DNA of 64,000 nucleotides from assembly GCF_947507565.1 (NCBI RefSeq), contig NC_089179.1:2311747-2375746 (forward strand). The letters are read 5' to 3'. Positions 11,172-22,659 of this stretch are shown here, one piece after another. Within the stretch, counting starts at the first letter, position 1. The number at the start of each line of letters is the position of its first letter. Below the pieces are notes generated by a model. That model had not been told where the DNA came from and did no database searches. It was given only the letters and a program-made list of their open reading frames with translations. Position numbers and translations under genes: made by a program. This DNA comes from Oscarella lobularis. Taxonomy: Eukaryota; Porifera; Homoscleromorpha; Homosclerophorida; Oscarellidae.

Positions 11172-12016
11172 GAGAGAAGGGGATTGGAAACTCCCCGTAA
11201 TCACGTGACAATTCGTGTCGCGAGGCGTGTTACGATTAGTATCGTAGGGATATTGAAAAGATAATGATTGATAAACTCGTCACAGGGTCACGCAGAGATA
11301 AAGGAAATAGCGAAAAAGCTTGCGGATTTGCTCGAAAGAGAAATCGTGCGCGATTTCGCGCTAGAGAAAGTCTTGGATTTCAAAATCATCTGAAGCTTTT
11401 CCGATGAGAATCGGAGCGTAGATTTGTTCAGGCGGGAGGAATTGGAATTTCCTGCGCCTGAAAAGACTGCTCTAATGCTTTCAAACTAACGCGCGTTATT
11501 CCGCTTTCCTATCGAAAAAATTCTGCGTGCGAGTAGAAACTCAGCCAAATGCAGGTCCTACCGCATGTCGCAAGTACCACTAAAACAAATCAAGGCGACA
11601 GATAGTAAATTTGAAGTCGTGGAAGCGCGCCATCTTGCCCGCAGCTAGCGCACTTCAATAGACGCTAAATCGGCCGAATACGTCTATTCGATTGTTTAAA
11701 TCAATCGAAAATACATCTAACGTATGTACGAAGAATAGAGGGTGCCGAAGACCGCAACCCTCCCGCAGTGCATCGCACCTGATCGCACAATAATCCCGTA
11801 TCTTTACGCACTCTGCGACAATACAATTCGACAACGAAGGAAAGAAAAGCTTTTTCCACTGTTAAAAACGCGTAAATCAAAAGAAAATCTTACTCGCCCA
11901 TTCAGAAAATGGAATTCTAAGGGAAGCATGTACGGGACTAACAGTCGCCTAATCGTAACACGCCTCGGGACACTATTTGTCACGTGATTACGGGGAGTTT
12001 CCAATCCCCTTCTCTC
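11172..12016. mobile_element. 845-bp non-autonomous DNA transposon with about 65-bp TIRs
   Basis: The left end (11172-11240) reads GAGAGAAGGGGATTGG and continues through TCACGTGAC to GTGTTACGATTAG. The right end (11949-12016) is its reverse complement with only a few differences in the middle. The interior has no convincing coding frame (a plus frame at 11742-11987 is unrecognised). No unambiguous target-site duplication is visible. It ends 7 bp before the next inverted-repeat element. Confidence 0.75.
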
Positions 12017-12023
12017 TTCTATC

Positions 12024-12827
12024 TGTCACGGAAAAAAGTGTCCGCGTAAAAAAGTGTCCGGCCGGACACTTTTTACTGGATAAAAGTGTCCGGCCGGACA
12101 CTTTTTCCCAGAAAAAGGTGTCCGGGTCTGGAAAAAAACGTCCGGGCTAGATTTTTCTAGTTATTGGCTCGGTCTCTACGCCTATTGAGATCGACCGTTA
12201 ACAAAGAGATACTAGGAATAGAGAGGAATTCCGCCCAATCCGGTTCAACAGGTGGTTTCCGATTTTTCTCTGCCTAAGAGGACCACATTTACCTAAGTAT
12301 ATCCAAATACATTTTCTCACCAATTGAAGAAAACTGTTCAATAACTTGTCTTTTGAGTCATGAACCTCGACCTGAAAAACGTTCTTGCCATCAGTCTTCG
12401 AAGATGACTGTGAGGCCATTTCGTCGTTGTTGGCGTGAGCAACTCTACTGTCTTCTTCGTTGTCTACTTTCTTCTTCACAGTGTAAGACGTCATGTAGAG
12501 TAGAACGGACAAAAGTTGACCTACCGCATTATCCGCGTCATCGCCGTTCTCATCGTCGTCGTTGTCGTCGCCGTAATCACCGTCGTGATCGTCGTAATCG
12601 TCGCATTTATCACCATCACATCAGAATAACTTCAAATGCGCTGACCGTTGACCCGCCTAGCGTTTCCATCTTCCATCAGCTCGTACATGCCTTTGCCCAA
12701 GCAACGCATAATTTCAAAAGGCCCTTAAAAATGTAGCCCGGACGTTTTTTTCCAGACCCGGACACCTTTTTCTGGGAAAAAGTGTCCGGCCAGACACTTT
12801 TTTACCCGGACACTTTTTTTCGTGACA
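12024..12827. mobile_element. 804-bp foldback-type element with nested palindromes
   Basis: Left arm (12024-12150) and right arm (12734-12827) are inverted copies beginning TGTCACG followed by AAAAAAGTGTCC. Each arm is itself built of palindromes based on AAGTGTCCGGCCGGACACTT. The left arm has one extra copy, making it about 33 bp longer. The core carries a minus-strand open region (about 12610-12198) with an Asp/Asn-rich acidic tract, encoded by a GTC/ATC-rich run at 12535-12620, then an ordinary-looking segment ending near 12198. The arrangement resembles Foldback or Mutator-like elements. No clear target duplication. Confidence 0.7.
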
Positions 12828-12849
12828 AGTCGCCGCGGTCGTTTTAAAA

Positions 12850-14260
12850 ATTCTTAAAATCGAAGTCCTCTCGTTTCTTTTTGGACGACGGCGTATGACT
12901 GCTTTTACCATTAGTCTCACGATTTCTTTTCTTTTTCTGACCGTATTCATGGCCTTCGTTAGGTCGAAAAGGAGCCCTATTCCTTTAGCGGAAGTTCGAA
13001 AAAAGCCCTTGAAGCTCTTCACGGGGCATTTCGACATTCTAAGTGTCTTGTTTCGCACTCAAGGAGATCAATCTTGTGTTCGAAGAGTTTCGCAGCGCGT
13101 ATTTGATTGGCGCGTTGACAGCAAACGGGATGGCGAACCGGAACGAAGAACCTGGCGGTCACCGTTCAAGCTACTACGGCAGCTTCTACGCGTAGGTTAG
13201 ATGTTTATACCTTTTTAGGATTGTACGATCGCGCTAGAAGAGATGGTTGCGGGCTCAAAGGCGTCCGAAGGTGAGTCGAGACACTGGCAGCTATTTTTAG
13301 CTATAGAGCTGCCTGCACTGAAATCAGTTTCTACTATATTCTTTTCCTGCATGTCAATACGTTTTGTTTTTTCATGGTTATTTCTCTTGCAGGGTAGATA
13401 CTTGTAATTGTTTTAATTTTTGCGTAGCTTTGTACGAACTTCATTTTTTAGCATTTTTTGCAGGCTAAGTTTTTCTCTGAATTTGCATGCTAATTTCTAT
13501 CGTAATAGCCGTGGCACTAATTTCTCTCTTTTGCAGGCCTAAGTGATATCATACTTAATTTTTAACTGTGGCTGACTTTTAGTCAATTTATAATTTTTAT
13601 AATTTTATTTTTTAGGTATTTTTTATGCCTTTTTGAAGTGTTCTAACGTAGAAAATTTTTTCATTTTGCATTGCTTTAAATTAATTACATTTTTATGGCA
13701 TTTTTATTGTATTTTTGTAAAAACGTTTTAGTTTCGCTGAATGTATACTTAGATGCTTGTTATAATAAATAAGGATTTGGGAACCGTGACTATTTTACAA
13801 GCCAACACATTAATAGTTCTTATCGGGCATGTGACCTACATTATTGGATTAGTTGCTCTCGATCTAAGTTAATTACATCGTATTGAAGTTACGCACTCAG
13901 TAGCGTTTCGCGAAACGTTGGTGAAACGACTTTGCAATGGCGTAAGCAACAACATAAGCAACGGTCTTGGTGAAAAATTGCTCGAAACGTTTCAAACGGA
14001 GGTGATTTTGAGCCATATACTTATCTTTGAAGGCTTCTAAAGCAAGCTTGGCGCAGGTTTTGTCTACTTTAGCGTAAGTGCGCATACCTCTTCTGTTCGA
14101 ATGACTGCAAAAAGAAGAAGCTAAGATAACGGCTCATAAACTTTACGATCGTCGTTCACCCTGCTCGCTCTCTCCATTCGTGGCTTGAATTTTTTCTTTT
14201 CTTCGGCAACACATAAACCACAGGCAATTCTAATGGCGTCAATTTTCTAACGTCAGAGCA
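12850..14260. other. Mostly non-coding, AT-rich
   Basis: From 13200 to 13880 the sequence is strongly AT-rich with no open frame of note. A minus-strand frame at 13058-12714 (basic; contains KGIGLLFDLTKAMNTV) and a 62-codon minus frame at 14085-13897 (ending HQRFAKRY) look protein-like but match nothing I recognise. Confidence 0.3.
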
Positions 14261-14267
14261 CAAAAAA

Positions 14268-15635
14268 TTACTCATTCTCGTCGCGTAGCCCCTCACTGTG
14301 GATGATATCTGACACCGCCCAGTGCTCGACTAGGCGTGACCAGAGCCGTATATAGAGAGAGCTGCGCCAACTTAATTGTTCACGTGACTCTGTGGACGCC
14401 ATCTTGTGTCCCGCTAGACCTGGCCCAGTGCGCAGAAAGTCACGAAAACCCGGCCGAATTCTTTCTTGCTGTGCACGAGGGTAAAGCAATAGAACCCTAA
14501 GTTGTTTAGGATGTCCTGTAGGTACCGAACCGTTGATTCGAGGTAGATACCGGATCGCGAAATTTTGGAAACGCAGGGCCCAATAAGATCCCCAGGGTAA
14601 CAGGGTCTTTTTCTCCGAAAGACGTGGTAAAAAAAATGGTCTGAGCTTAGATACAGGCAGTGTTGAGCATTTAGAGCTTAACAGTTAGCATTCGCCTAGG
14701 ATCGCCTAAACTGGCCTTTACAACGCGAACCTTCTAACCACGCAGGAGGTGCTCTCTACGCTGTAATAAGATGCAGAGCTATTATCTAAGCTCTTTTTTA
14801 CTTGTTTTGATAATCCTGAGGCTGAATCGCCTCATGTACGGGCCTACCGCAGGCACAAACTTGGACACAAAATGGCGTCCGTAAAGTCACGTGAAGGCTT
14901 CAAGTGCGCTAAGTTGGCGCAGCTCTCTATATACGGCTCTGGGCGTGACGAGGGCATTCTGGCGCGCAAAGACCTTCTTACAGTAGCTTCCAGTTGAGGA
15001 GGTGAAGCAGCCGGAGGGGCTAAAGTGGCTTGAGGGGCTGACACGGCTTGAGTAGCTGAAGAAGTTTCGGCAGCTGAAGCCTTCCTTTGCTCTTCTTCTG
15101 GCTTTTCCTCACTGATCTCTGGTGGCTGGTCATCTTCAAACGAGGTTTTGGAAATGAGTATACTTATGGATGGTCTCCATCTTACCCTCTTGCTCCACGC
15201 TTTCTTCGTGTTGTCTTTCTTCTGGGTCGCCTTGTTGCGCCTCCTCTCTTCTGCTGTCTTCCTTGCACTTGTCTTTCTCTTCTCCCCGGCATTATTTGTA
15301 GTACTATTTCTCTATGAAATATTATCCTACCTCATGACGATCCTCGTCTCCAAACCTCCTGCCTCGTACATTGGCCCTTCAACTCTCGTCTGCGTTCTTC
15401 TTTTGCTTCTTTTGTCTCAGTACTCAATATCTTGACCAAAATTCAGTTCCCCTCAGGGTGGCCAAATTCACTTCTTTAAACGCGGCCGTTCGTTTCAAGT
15501 CCCGCATACTTTTTCTGTTCTTTGACTTAGTTTTGCGCCTGTTTGAGGCGCGACCGTAAGTTAGCTTGGAACTCGCACTCCTTCTCGACGAGAACCTCTA
15601 TGTAGCGCTTCTGCTCCGCTGCCCTCTGCCGCGAT
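14268..15635 (-). pseudogene. Coiled-coil protein gene, 3' part, disrupted by a MITE
   Basis: Minus-strand coding signal runs from about 15635 to 14268. Near 15630-15530 is a charged helical segment (AAEQKRYIEVLVEKECEF, then RSRLKQAQN and a TAA). From about 15330 an open frame passes through a basic Lys/Arg-rich region, an acidic stretch (SEEKPEEEQRK), an Ala/Pro/Ser linker and RARMPSSR at 14950. There the hAT-type MITE (14341-14941) interrupts it. Removing the MITE and one copy of its 8-bp duplication continues the same frame into LVEHWAVSDIIHSEGLRDEN and a stop at 14270-14268. This strongly supports a real coding sequence before the insertion. Frames between 15630 and 15330 shift, so introns, indels or decay are present upstream. 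The family is not recognised. Confidence 0.55.
14341..14941. mobile_element. 601-bp hAT-type MITE with 8-bp target duplication
   Basis: The element begins CAGAGCCGTATATAG and ends with its reverse complement. About 80 bp of imperfect terminal inverted repeat extends inward through GCTGCGCCAACTTA and GACGCCAT. GGCGTGAC is present on both sides (14333-14340 and 14942-14949). An 8-bp target duplication and CAGRG-like termini are typical of hAT transposons. The interior has no transposase. It lies inside the last coding part of a minus-strand gene. Confidence 0.85.
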
Positions 15636-15639
15636 AGTT

Positions 15640-16250
15640 TAGCTTACTTGTGTATCTGTTTCACAGACAGGTAACAGGCAAAAATCTGTTGGGTCGGACG
15701 CGCAACGTGTGAATGCCGTTTCCTCTCTTGCGATCATTTTTCGGTCTGTGTGACATGCTTCACCGTAGAAAGCTCTCCAATGAATGACTCCTCGTAACTT
15801 AGAGGCTAAATTTGTCTCTCTTTTGAGGTTCCCCCGCTTCACGCCTACGAACCGTTGACAATGGACGGATGAATCTGTCTCAGCTTTCGACGAGTTCTCT
15901 TGGTGAATAATCGTTACTCTGATTTCTCAAGATCACGTAGGGATCTATATACTCCGGAAATTGCATAAAAGATCCGCTTCTCACGCGCATGAACGTGCAG
16001 CCATATAGCTTTCTAACAGTTACCGTTCGACGGGCGTCGCGAACGGCAAAGCCAATTTGCCTGGATATTAAACATGTCTGCTGTAAAGGCCACTTGTGTT
16101 GTGTCCGCGGTTTAATTGTCTAGCAACATCGGCTTCGTCGGCAGACCACGCTAAAACACGGAAACTTTGCGCGCCCCCTTCTTCCGCCTAGCGAACACAA
16201 AAATGCAATTGATGTTTTCTTCATTTTGACAATACAATATCTTAAAAACA
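15640..16250. other. No confident gene
   Basis: A minus-strand open frame at 15842-15639 could be an upstream exon of the disrupted coiled-coil gene, since it ends at a possible donor, but the join was not established. The rest shows no recognisable feature. Confidence 0.25.
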
Positions 16251-16253
16251 CTA

Positions 16254-16750
16254 CTAATCAAAGAACATCAGAAAGTCGCTACATTCGCAAGAAAAGAACA
16301 AAATTGTCTCCCAGTAGTAGGCGCCTCTGTCGCTGCTGTTGAGGTCGTCTTCCAAACGCCGAATCTCTTCTCGCCGATTTGCTACTGTTCCTCTCAACTC
16401 TTGAACGGTACGAAGATGGCTCGTCACGAAACCGCCTTGGTAGGCGCGGTCGACGATCACTTTGCACACGTCGTCGCTTTCAGCTGCGCAATATGTTGCC
16501 TTGATTTCGAACGACTCGGCTGAATCTTTGACGTCTTTAAATCCAGTCATTAAAACTGTGTCCTGACAATTTGTATGCTATTACCGATCTCGTTTCGACA
16601 GTTCAGACACGCGAACGATCGACGATACGCATTAGTTCCTCGGAAGTGCGTCCAACACGAACGATGAAATGTATGTCGACACTGACGGCAAATCTGCACT
16701 CCGTTCCGGCCGGACGTAGGAACATCGACGAGGCAGATGGCACACGGCAT
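16254..16750 (-). CDS. RING-H2 finger protein followed by an overlapping coiled-coil frame
   Basis: From an ATG at 16750 a 66-codon frame starts MPCAICLVDV and holds a compact RING-H2 finger: CAIC, CRQC, H and H in RHTFHRSC, then CLNC. It stops with TAA at 16552-16550. A second frame starts on the overlapping TAATG at 16550 and encodes 98 residues, with a charged helix near its end (RREEIRRLEDDLN). The natural reading is one RING plus coiled-coil E3-type protein split by a small indel. A re-initiation arrangement or two proteins cannot be excluded. RING-H2 fingers recruit E2 ubiquitin-conjugating enzymes. Confidence 0.55.
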
Positions 16751-16984
16751 GATTGGATACCAACTGACGACAATCCCGGCCTGACGTGACCATTATACTG
16801 TACGCCCAAGCGCGAACAAACTGATCCGTACAACCCTCCTCCGTTCTTGCCAATCTGTCCGCGCAAGAAGGCTGTTCATTTTTGGCTGTTCTTCAACGAG
16901 AGTAACAAAGATCTAGATCTCTTGTTAGGAGCCACTTTCTATTTTCTCTAGTGCTGTATGTAGATACAAGAGATTTTATTGTTT

Positions 16985-17470
16985 TATTTATTTAACAGCA
17001 GTTGCCAAATTATGATTGCTAAAAATTGGCAGATTCTTAAAATTGTCTACATTGCGCATGCTCTCAAAAATAAGAGAGCCTCGATATCCTATGTTGGGTA
17101 ACGAGATTTTTCTCAATTCTTTTATAAGCCGTTTATCAAAGCCGGATGTACTGGACTTACAGAAAAAACACAACGAAACACTGATCTTCTCTATTATGGG
17201 TCCCTTTTTTACTTTACGTAGTCTCTAGAGATTATGAATTTTTAATGAATAAACAAAGAAACAGCAGTTGCTAAAGTAATGATTGCCACTAAATTGGTGG
17301 AATTAGAAAAGTAAATTTCTGTGCGCATGCCTACTTTAACCCTTATATCCGTTGTTAAGTAAAAAATTTTTATAATTTTTGTTTGAAAAACTGTTTGCCC
17401 AACCAGGATGTACGGCACTTAAAACAACCACTTCTTCTGTTTTTGAAAGCTCCTTTTTATTTTTCCTACT
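16985..17470. repeat. Diverged tandem duplication, unit about 250 bp
   Basis: Two successive copies start with TTTAACAGCAGTTGC (16992) and AACAGCAGTTGCTAAAG (17260). They share GATTGC, GCGCATGC, a TAACGAGATTTTT or TAAGTAAAAAATTTT segment, and GGATGTAC followed by ACTTA. The first copy carries an open minus-strand frame (17173-16988); in the second copy the frame is broken, suggesting an old duplicated exon. Confidence 0.5.
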
Positions 17471-17479
17471 TTATTAAAA

Positions 17480-20100
17480 CACCACACTCTAACGCCTAGT
17501 GAAGCATAACCCTGCCTAGACCCTCAAGAGCATCAAAGACGCTTAGTAGTAGTTCAGCCGATTTTTGCATTGAGTCAAGTCTTCTTCCGTTTGTCTGACG
17601 GTGTTCCACAAACGACGCACCTCCATTTCTCTATTTCGAACAATACTGTACGGCGATAAAACAGGGCTACTTCGACTTGGTTATCGTTTTAGACGCGGAC
17701 TAGGGACTCATTTTTTTGAACTGATAACCTTTGAATTTTGGCACTTTATTGGCGTCAGTATCTGCATGATATATAATTTATTCATAAAACTCAACCCAAG
17801 AAAAAAGCTCTAATACGACGCGCACACAAATCTCACTACAGAATTGTGGACATATCGACATTGTGTTTAACGTGTGTTTGCTATATGTGCGAGTTAACAC
17901 AAATTTATTATTAATTAATAAAGACTACATCCGATACGTCTTTACACACTGCTTGTAAGTTAACAGGCTCTGTTTCACTTCATATCCATTTTCCTCTAGG
18001 GCTTTGCGATATTTACCTCTCTTTCAACTTTCTTTCACAATACTTGTTCACTAACGGATTGTTTCAAAATGTTGTCTTAGATGTGTGATTCACCTATATA
18101 ACGACATCCATGCATTCATAAAATAGATCTCTTGAAACGCTTTTGATAGAAGATAGCGAGGTGACCTAAGCACTTCAAAATAGCAGAAGAGACCCGAAAC
18201 GACAATAAGAATACAAATTTTATAATCAGGCTCTGAAAAACAACTTTATGCATTTAATACAAAAAGGCGAGGCTTTTTTAATTAATTTACTAACCGAGAT
18301 TTACTCATTCAATTAAAACTTACATCTCTTAGAGGTGATTCAGATGTGGCTGTTTAGTCAAAACTGCTGTATCGCTTGTTTGCGATTGCCTCACTGGTGA
18401 TGCCTGCTTAGTTTTCTGTCTCTATAAACGCCTTTTTCTGCCACTTTCTGCCGTACCAACTTTTCTTTTCAGAGCCTTTTATGTTCCTTTATACTGGTAC
18501 TTTTTATAAAGTTTGGCGTTCCTCACACTGGCTGTCTCTGCGCTGTCTATGGCATTATTTTCAAAAACTCGCTTTCATTTTATTGCCTTTGCTCGGTAAT
18601 TCATTATCATTGTTGCTACAAGATTTCTGTTTCTCTTAGAAGCCGTAGAGTTTAAACAGTTAGAGGCAGGCAAGGCAGTTAGCTGGCTTGGGGAAAGGCT
18701 GTTGCATGAAGCCAATTCACTTTCTGAGTGTTTTTATTCAGTTTAACGGCGGTGCGAATATCCTGATGAGAGTACATTTTTGAATTATAGCTTCTTTCAA
18801 TTCCTTATTTTCATTCTCTAATTCCCTCATTTTAGCCTAAAAGCAATATTTGCAATTAATGAAACCGACCGCTGACGAATCAACAGCAAATGCAAGATTT
18901 CATAGTTTTGGGGCTTTGCTTCCAGAAAATTTGTAAGGGGGTGTGCGTGGTTTTGGGTTAAATTTGCGCGATTCTGACCTACGCTAATTTTTAATTATTT
19001 ATTGGTTATGCAATTTGCATAAATCTAATAAGGATTCTTTTTCTAAAAATTTTCGTCATTGTCACAAAATATTTTCATCGAGATCCCTCAGACCCCTCAG
19101 TCTACCGCTTTGTTCTCTGTTTTTTTTCTCATTTTACTAAGCAAACTAATTAATTTGCGTATTCGCTGATGCTTTCAAAGTTAATCAACGACGAACTATT
19201 TTTTGAAGCCTTCGTGAAACAGCGTAGTTTTGAATCAGATTCTAATTAGCATAAAGGAGCATCGCATTGTGATTGACGTTTGCAAACCTAACCTTGAAGT
19301 TCTCAACAAATTGGAAGAAAAAACGTGGCAGTCCGAACACCAAGCAAAGTTGCTAAAAATTCCTCTAGTCGTAGGAAGACAGTGTGAAATTGTGTACGTC
19401 GCTAACGTGACGGACGTTTTAAACATATAATTTACAATGTCCCACCTGTATATTCCAAATGTTACATTCATTTAAATAAAAGTAAAGAACAAAATCGTTT
19501 AAGCGCAAAGTTGTCAACTTGACCGCGACATCTTAGCTTCCGTGTGACGGCAGGCTTTGAAGTCACATTGTGCAAAGTCTCCTCACACTTGAGCCGAATA
19601 TCCCCCCTTTGAGTGTCACCAGAAAATTACTGTCGGTTGATAACCTCTACCCGCAATTACGCTTTTCTTCGTCCAGACCGAGCCGACAAACTTTTCATAG
19701 GGATAATTAATGGAAAGGAAAGTTTTTCAAATCCCAGTTCTGAGAAATTACTTCAAAAACTCATTATTGTAATTAGTACCGTTTTAGTACTTTGTTTTGG
19801 CTACCAAAACATATGTCGGGCAAAAAATATTTTCCCAGCTAATAAAGAGACCGTTAGTCTTCGCTAAAGCAGAAGAGCGCTTAAAAGCAAGGTTTACTTG
19901 GGCTTGTAATTAGGAAAGCTTACTAGAAAAGCCTTCCCTATCTGAAGGACTTTTCGTGAGCAGAACATTTGAGATTTTGCACAGGCAAGACAGTCGGACG
20001 GTTTAATCAGAAATCAATCGACCAGCATTTCTCAACGGATTTTCTTCTTTCCTTTTTCTTTTGGTAATGAAATGAACTCAGCGAGTACTTCTATTTTTAT
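17480..20100. other. Long AT-rich stretch, no confident gene
   Basis: Low-complexity AT-rich sequence. Three plus-strand frames are protein-like but unrecognised: 17601-17813, 19230-19430 (contains KLLKIPLVVGRQCEIVYV) and 19613-19867. None has a supporting splice pattern. Confidence 0.3.
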
Positions 20101-20179
20101 CGGCGAATTATTGACCAACCTTAAACTTCAGTATCTCTAACGGACTCGAAAATCGATCAGTAGGTTCAGTTGTCCTCTT

Positions 20180-21062
20180 GTGCTTACTCTTATTGCTTTT
20201 CAAAGAATTCAGAATTATTACGGAATCGGGATTCGTCGAAACGTCGGCAACGTGGACGCGATGGTTGCGGCGACGAAAGCGATACTCTTTCACAGTACCG
20301 ATCCGTATTCTGACGAATATGAGGCAAAGGCGGAATCGTTTTCGACGAACGTGCACGACAAGCGACGAAGGGAGCCTGAAGGAAGGCACGACCATTCTAG
20401 GTGTCCAAGGACGGAAGCCGAGCGACATCAGTTTTGCCCCATTGGACCGAATTCGTGGTGCAAATGGCAGGCGGACTCCGCCAATAAGACGTCGACGTAT
20501 GACGCAAAGAAGAGCGTCCTCCCCCACAGCTTTTTTCATTCTCTCGGGGGCATTTTCGAAAGTCTGGCGGACAGGAAGCTCCTAAGTCGCTGCGAGCGAG
20601 GAAACACGCAGAATGCGGTAATCTTCAGAAAATATTTATTGATATAAACGCCTAAAGACTTATCTATATCTTTATCAAGAAAAATTGATACGGATATAGA
20701 TAAATCTAACTAAACTCTTATTACGTAAAACGAAGCTTTTCACAACGTCCTGTGGACACACGCGCCGAAGAGCAAATATCGGGGACCTCAGCTCGTGTCC
20801 GCCGCCGCGAAACTCGCCGCGTCATACTACAGCCACGGCGCCAGCTCGTATTACCGTCTAATGGAGCTGGCAGGATGTCCTGGAGGGACTCATACGCTGG
20901 AGATATGTAATTCGCTCGACGACGAACGAGAGTATTTTGCGGCGAGATAGAACAACGGAGCGGTGAAGGCGGAACGATCAAAACAAAGAAAATCTAAAAA
21001 AAAGAAGAACGAGAAGAAAACAGCAAAAGAAGGAAAACAGTACCAGGCAGGAGAGTTGGCGG
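20180..21062 (+). pseudogene. Mutator-like transposase domain, C-terminal fragment
   Basis: The frame opens with FQRIQNYYGIGIRRNVGNV, then a region with His/Cys ending CPIGPNSWCKWQ, then LLSRCERGNTQNA at 20617. This follows the Mutator-like transposase domain family of invertebrates, where a YYG-x-AIR-x-N block is followed by CP-x-G-x-(D/N)SWC and GxTQNxNE. After a 111-bp interruption (20618-20728) the same frame resumes with NEAFHNVLWTHAPK and runs on to a basic tail (SKKKKNEKKT, then GKQYQAGEL). One in-frame TAG occurs at about 20948. The N-terminal half with the first catalytic residues is absent. It is therefore a truncated copy. Confidence 0.65.
20618..20728. repeat. 111-bp hairpin-forming insertion
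   Basis: It separates TQNA from NEAF codons of the Mutator-like transposase exactly in phase, but contains stop codons. TTATCTATATC near 20662 pairs with GATATAGATAA near 20695 around a short loop. It begins GTAATC but ends without an AG, so it is not a canonical intron. A small MITE is the better explanation. Confidence 0.5.
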
Positions 21063-21069
21063 AGACGAG

Positions 21070-21890
21070 TATGACGAGGCGACGCCGGCAGGAAAACGAA
21101 AGACTGTCAGTACAGAAGAAGAAGAAGAAGACGACGACGATGATACCGAAGACGACGGTCCGTCCGTGCAATGAAGAAGATCGAGTCGAGTTGCTTTGCC
21201 ATCAAGACGAGTGATGGAAAGCATGGAGACAGGCGCGGCCTTTGATGAAGATGACGTTGACAGTGATCTTGCCTTGTTCTTCGACGACGACGACGAGTAT
21301 GACTGGAGGCTATAATGCAAAAAATATTATTATCGGAGTGAAGTGGTGAGAATCCACCACTGAAAATTATGATCTTACCGGCTTCTTGAAAAAAAAGGAT
21401 TTCGCGCCGATATTTTGTGCACGACTCGGCGCAGTCGCGTATGTGTATACACATATCTATATATAGCCTGTGACATCACCAGCCAACGCCCATTCTTCTG
21501 GAGAAAAAACGACCGCCAATCGAAGGTAAGGTCAGCGCTGCGTAAAACCTTGTCTGTAGAAGTTTCGATGATCCTGCGGTCAATCTGCGTTTTCGCTTCG
21601 CTTCAGTCGCGTCTTCAATCTTTGGGGCCCCCCTACACAAATGTAGATAAAACGACATTCCAGTGCCTTTGAGAGAAATGTTTGGGTATTCACGCCCTAG
21701 TAGCTATCGAAGGCGCGCGAAATCGAGATCCTACATCAATAATCGAAGCAACTGCGAGAGCCTTTTTTGATCGGTCGCGAATTATCAGAAATATGGCTCC
21801 ATTTTCGTTCGCGATGGCCGAAATTTTGCTTCAAATGGCGATAACTTGGTAGGAAAAAGACCGCTCGACAAACGCTCTCGTAGCTTGTTC
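21070..21890. other. No confident gene
   Basis: GAC/GAA-rich sequence gives long but low-complexity frames on both strands (poly-Ser on one, poly-Asp/Lys on the other). No domain is recognised. Confidence 0.3.
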
Positions 21891-22330
21891 GAGTAAAGCC
21901 TTGTTCACAGTAACGACGCTCGGCAAGCGGAGCGTCGAGCGTCAGCGTAGCGTCAACGAGCGTAGCGTTCAGCGTAGCGTAAGCTCGTTCACAGTACACT
22001 ATTGGTCCACCGTTACTTATATAACGCGCTCTAAACAAAGAAATATTTGCTACTATTTCGATCCTGAAGATGCCGTCAATTGATGAATCTCTCGTTGTTT
22101 TGATGCTTCTATGGACGATTTACCGTAGGCTCCGTCCAAAGCCCAGGCGGCAATGTTGGGTTCGGCCTCGAAATGCCTGCCGGAAGAAGCATGGTGCCTA
22201 TCACTGCTTGGTGCAGGAGCTGCGTATATGTGATAGGCAAGGCTTTTTTGCCTATTTGAGAATGTCGCCGACCACGTTTGAAAAATTGCTGCAAATTGTA
22301 GGCCCTCGTTTAGTTCATGCAAGAGAATAA
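21890..22330 (+). mobile_element. PIF/Harbinger element, 5' end fragment
   Basis: The plus-strand frame 22070-22330 encodes 86 residues. A basic tryptophan segment leads to RKKHGAYHCLVQELRI, then FFAYLRMSPTTFEKLLQIVG. This is the N-terminal signature of Harbinger nuclease-transposases, just before the DDE domain. The frame ends 10 residues later, so the DDE domain is missing. Upstream (21895-21995) lies a series of GAGCGTAGCGT-like repeats after GCCTTGTTCACAGT, which look like subterminal repeats of the 5' end. Confidence 0.6.
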
Positions 22331-22549
22331 GACGTTGAATAAATTTAGCTTTCTATACCCTCTAAGGACGAGCTTCTTCATGTCGAGCATTGGGGCCAGT
22401 ACGGAGGCTGCTTTTCGTTCAATATATCCAACATCGAAGCCTTCGTGAATGACCATGATAGCATTTTTCTCGTACGCATTGCTTTCTTCGCGTTTGAAAA
22501 CGCAGCGGGATCCGTCATGGAGTTTTTCCCAAACAGGACGCATTCGCAC
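22310..22549 (-). pseudogene. HIRAN-domain fragment
   Basis: The 79-codon minus-strand frame contains CVFKREESNAYEKNAIMV, then GFDVGYIERKAASVLAPMLD. This follows the HIRAN pattern (REP-x-N-x-x-D-x-x-A-hydrophobic, then VG-x-I-x-R, then a LAPLL-like helix) and resembles the HIRAN protein inside the Tigger element at 36.7 kb. HIRAN modules of HLTF/Rad5 bind 3' ends of single-stranded DNA. Its first strand is poorly preserved. It abuts the truncated Harbinger fragment on one side and a pogo-type terminus on the other. Confidence 0.5.
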
Positions 22550-22659
22550 TCCAGCACAAGAAGAGAACGGCCGAGGACATGGCAGACGAAGCTAGAACAC
22601 TGTCCTCACAAGCAAGACCGGCGCGAGAGTGCGGGAAATTGATTTGATATCAATGCGTG

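Noticed and set aside
12895..13200. Plus-strand frame with hydrophobic start as a membrane protein
   Set aside because: The minus strand over the same region is equally open and more protein-like; neither could be confirmed.
20618..20728. Canonical intron in the Mutator-like transposase
   Set aside because: Starts GT but has no AG at the end that keeps the frame; a small insertion fits better.
20890..21454. Poly-Ser and poly-Asp long frames on both strands
   Set aside because: Low-complexity GAC/GAA repeats; no unique coding signal.
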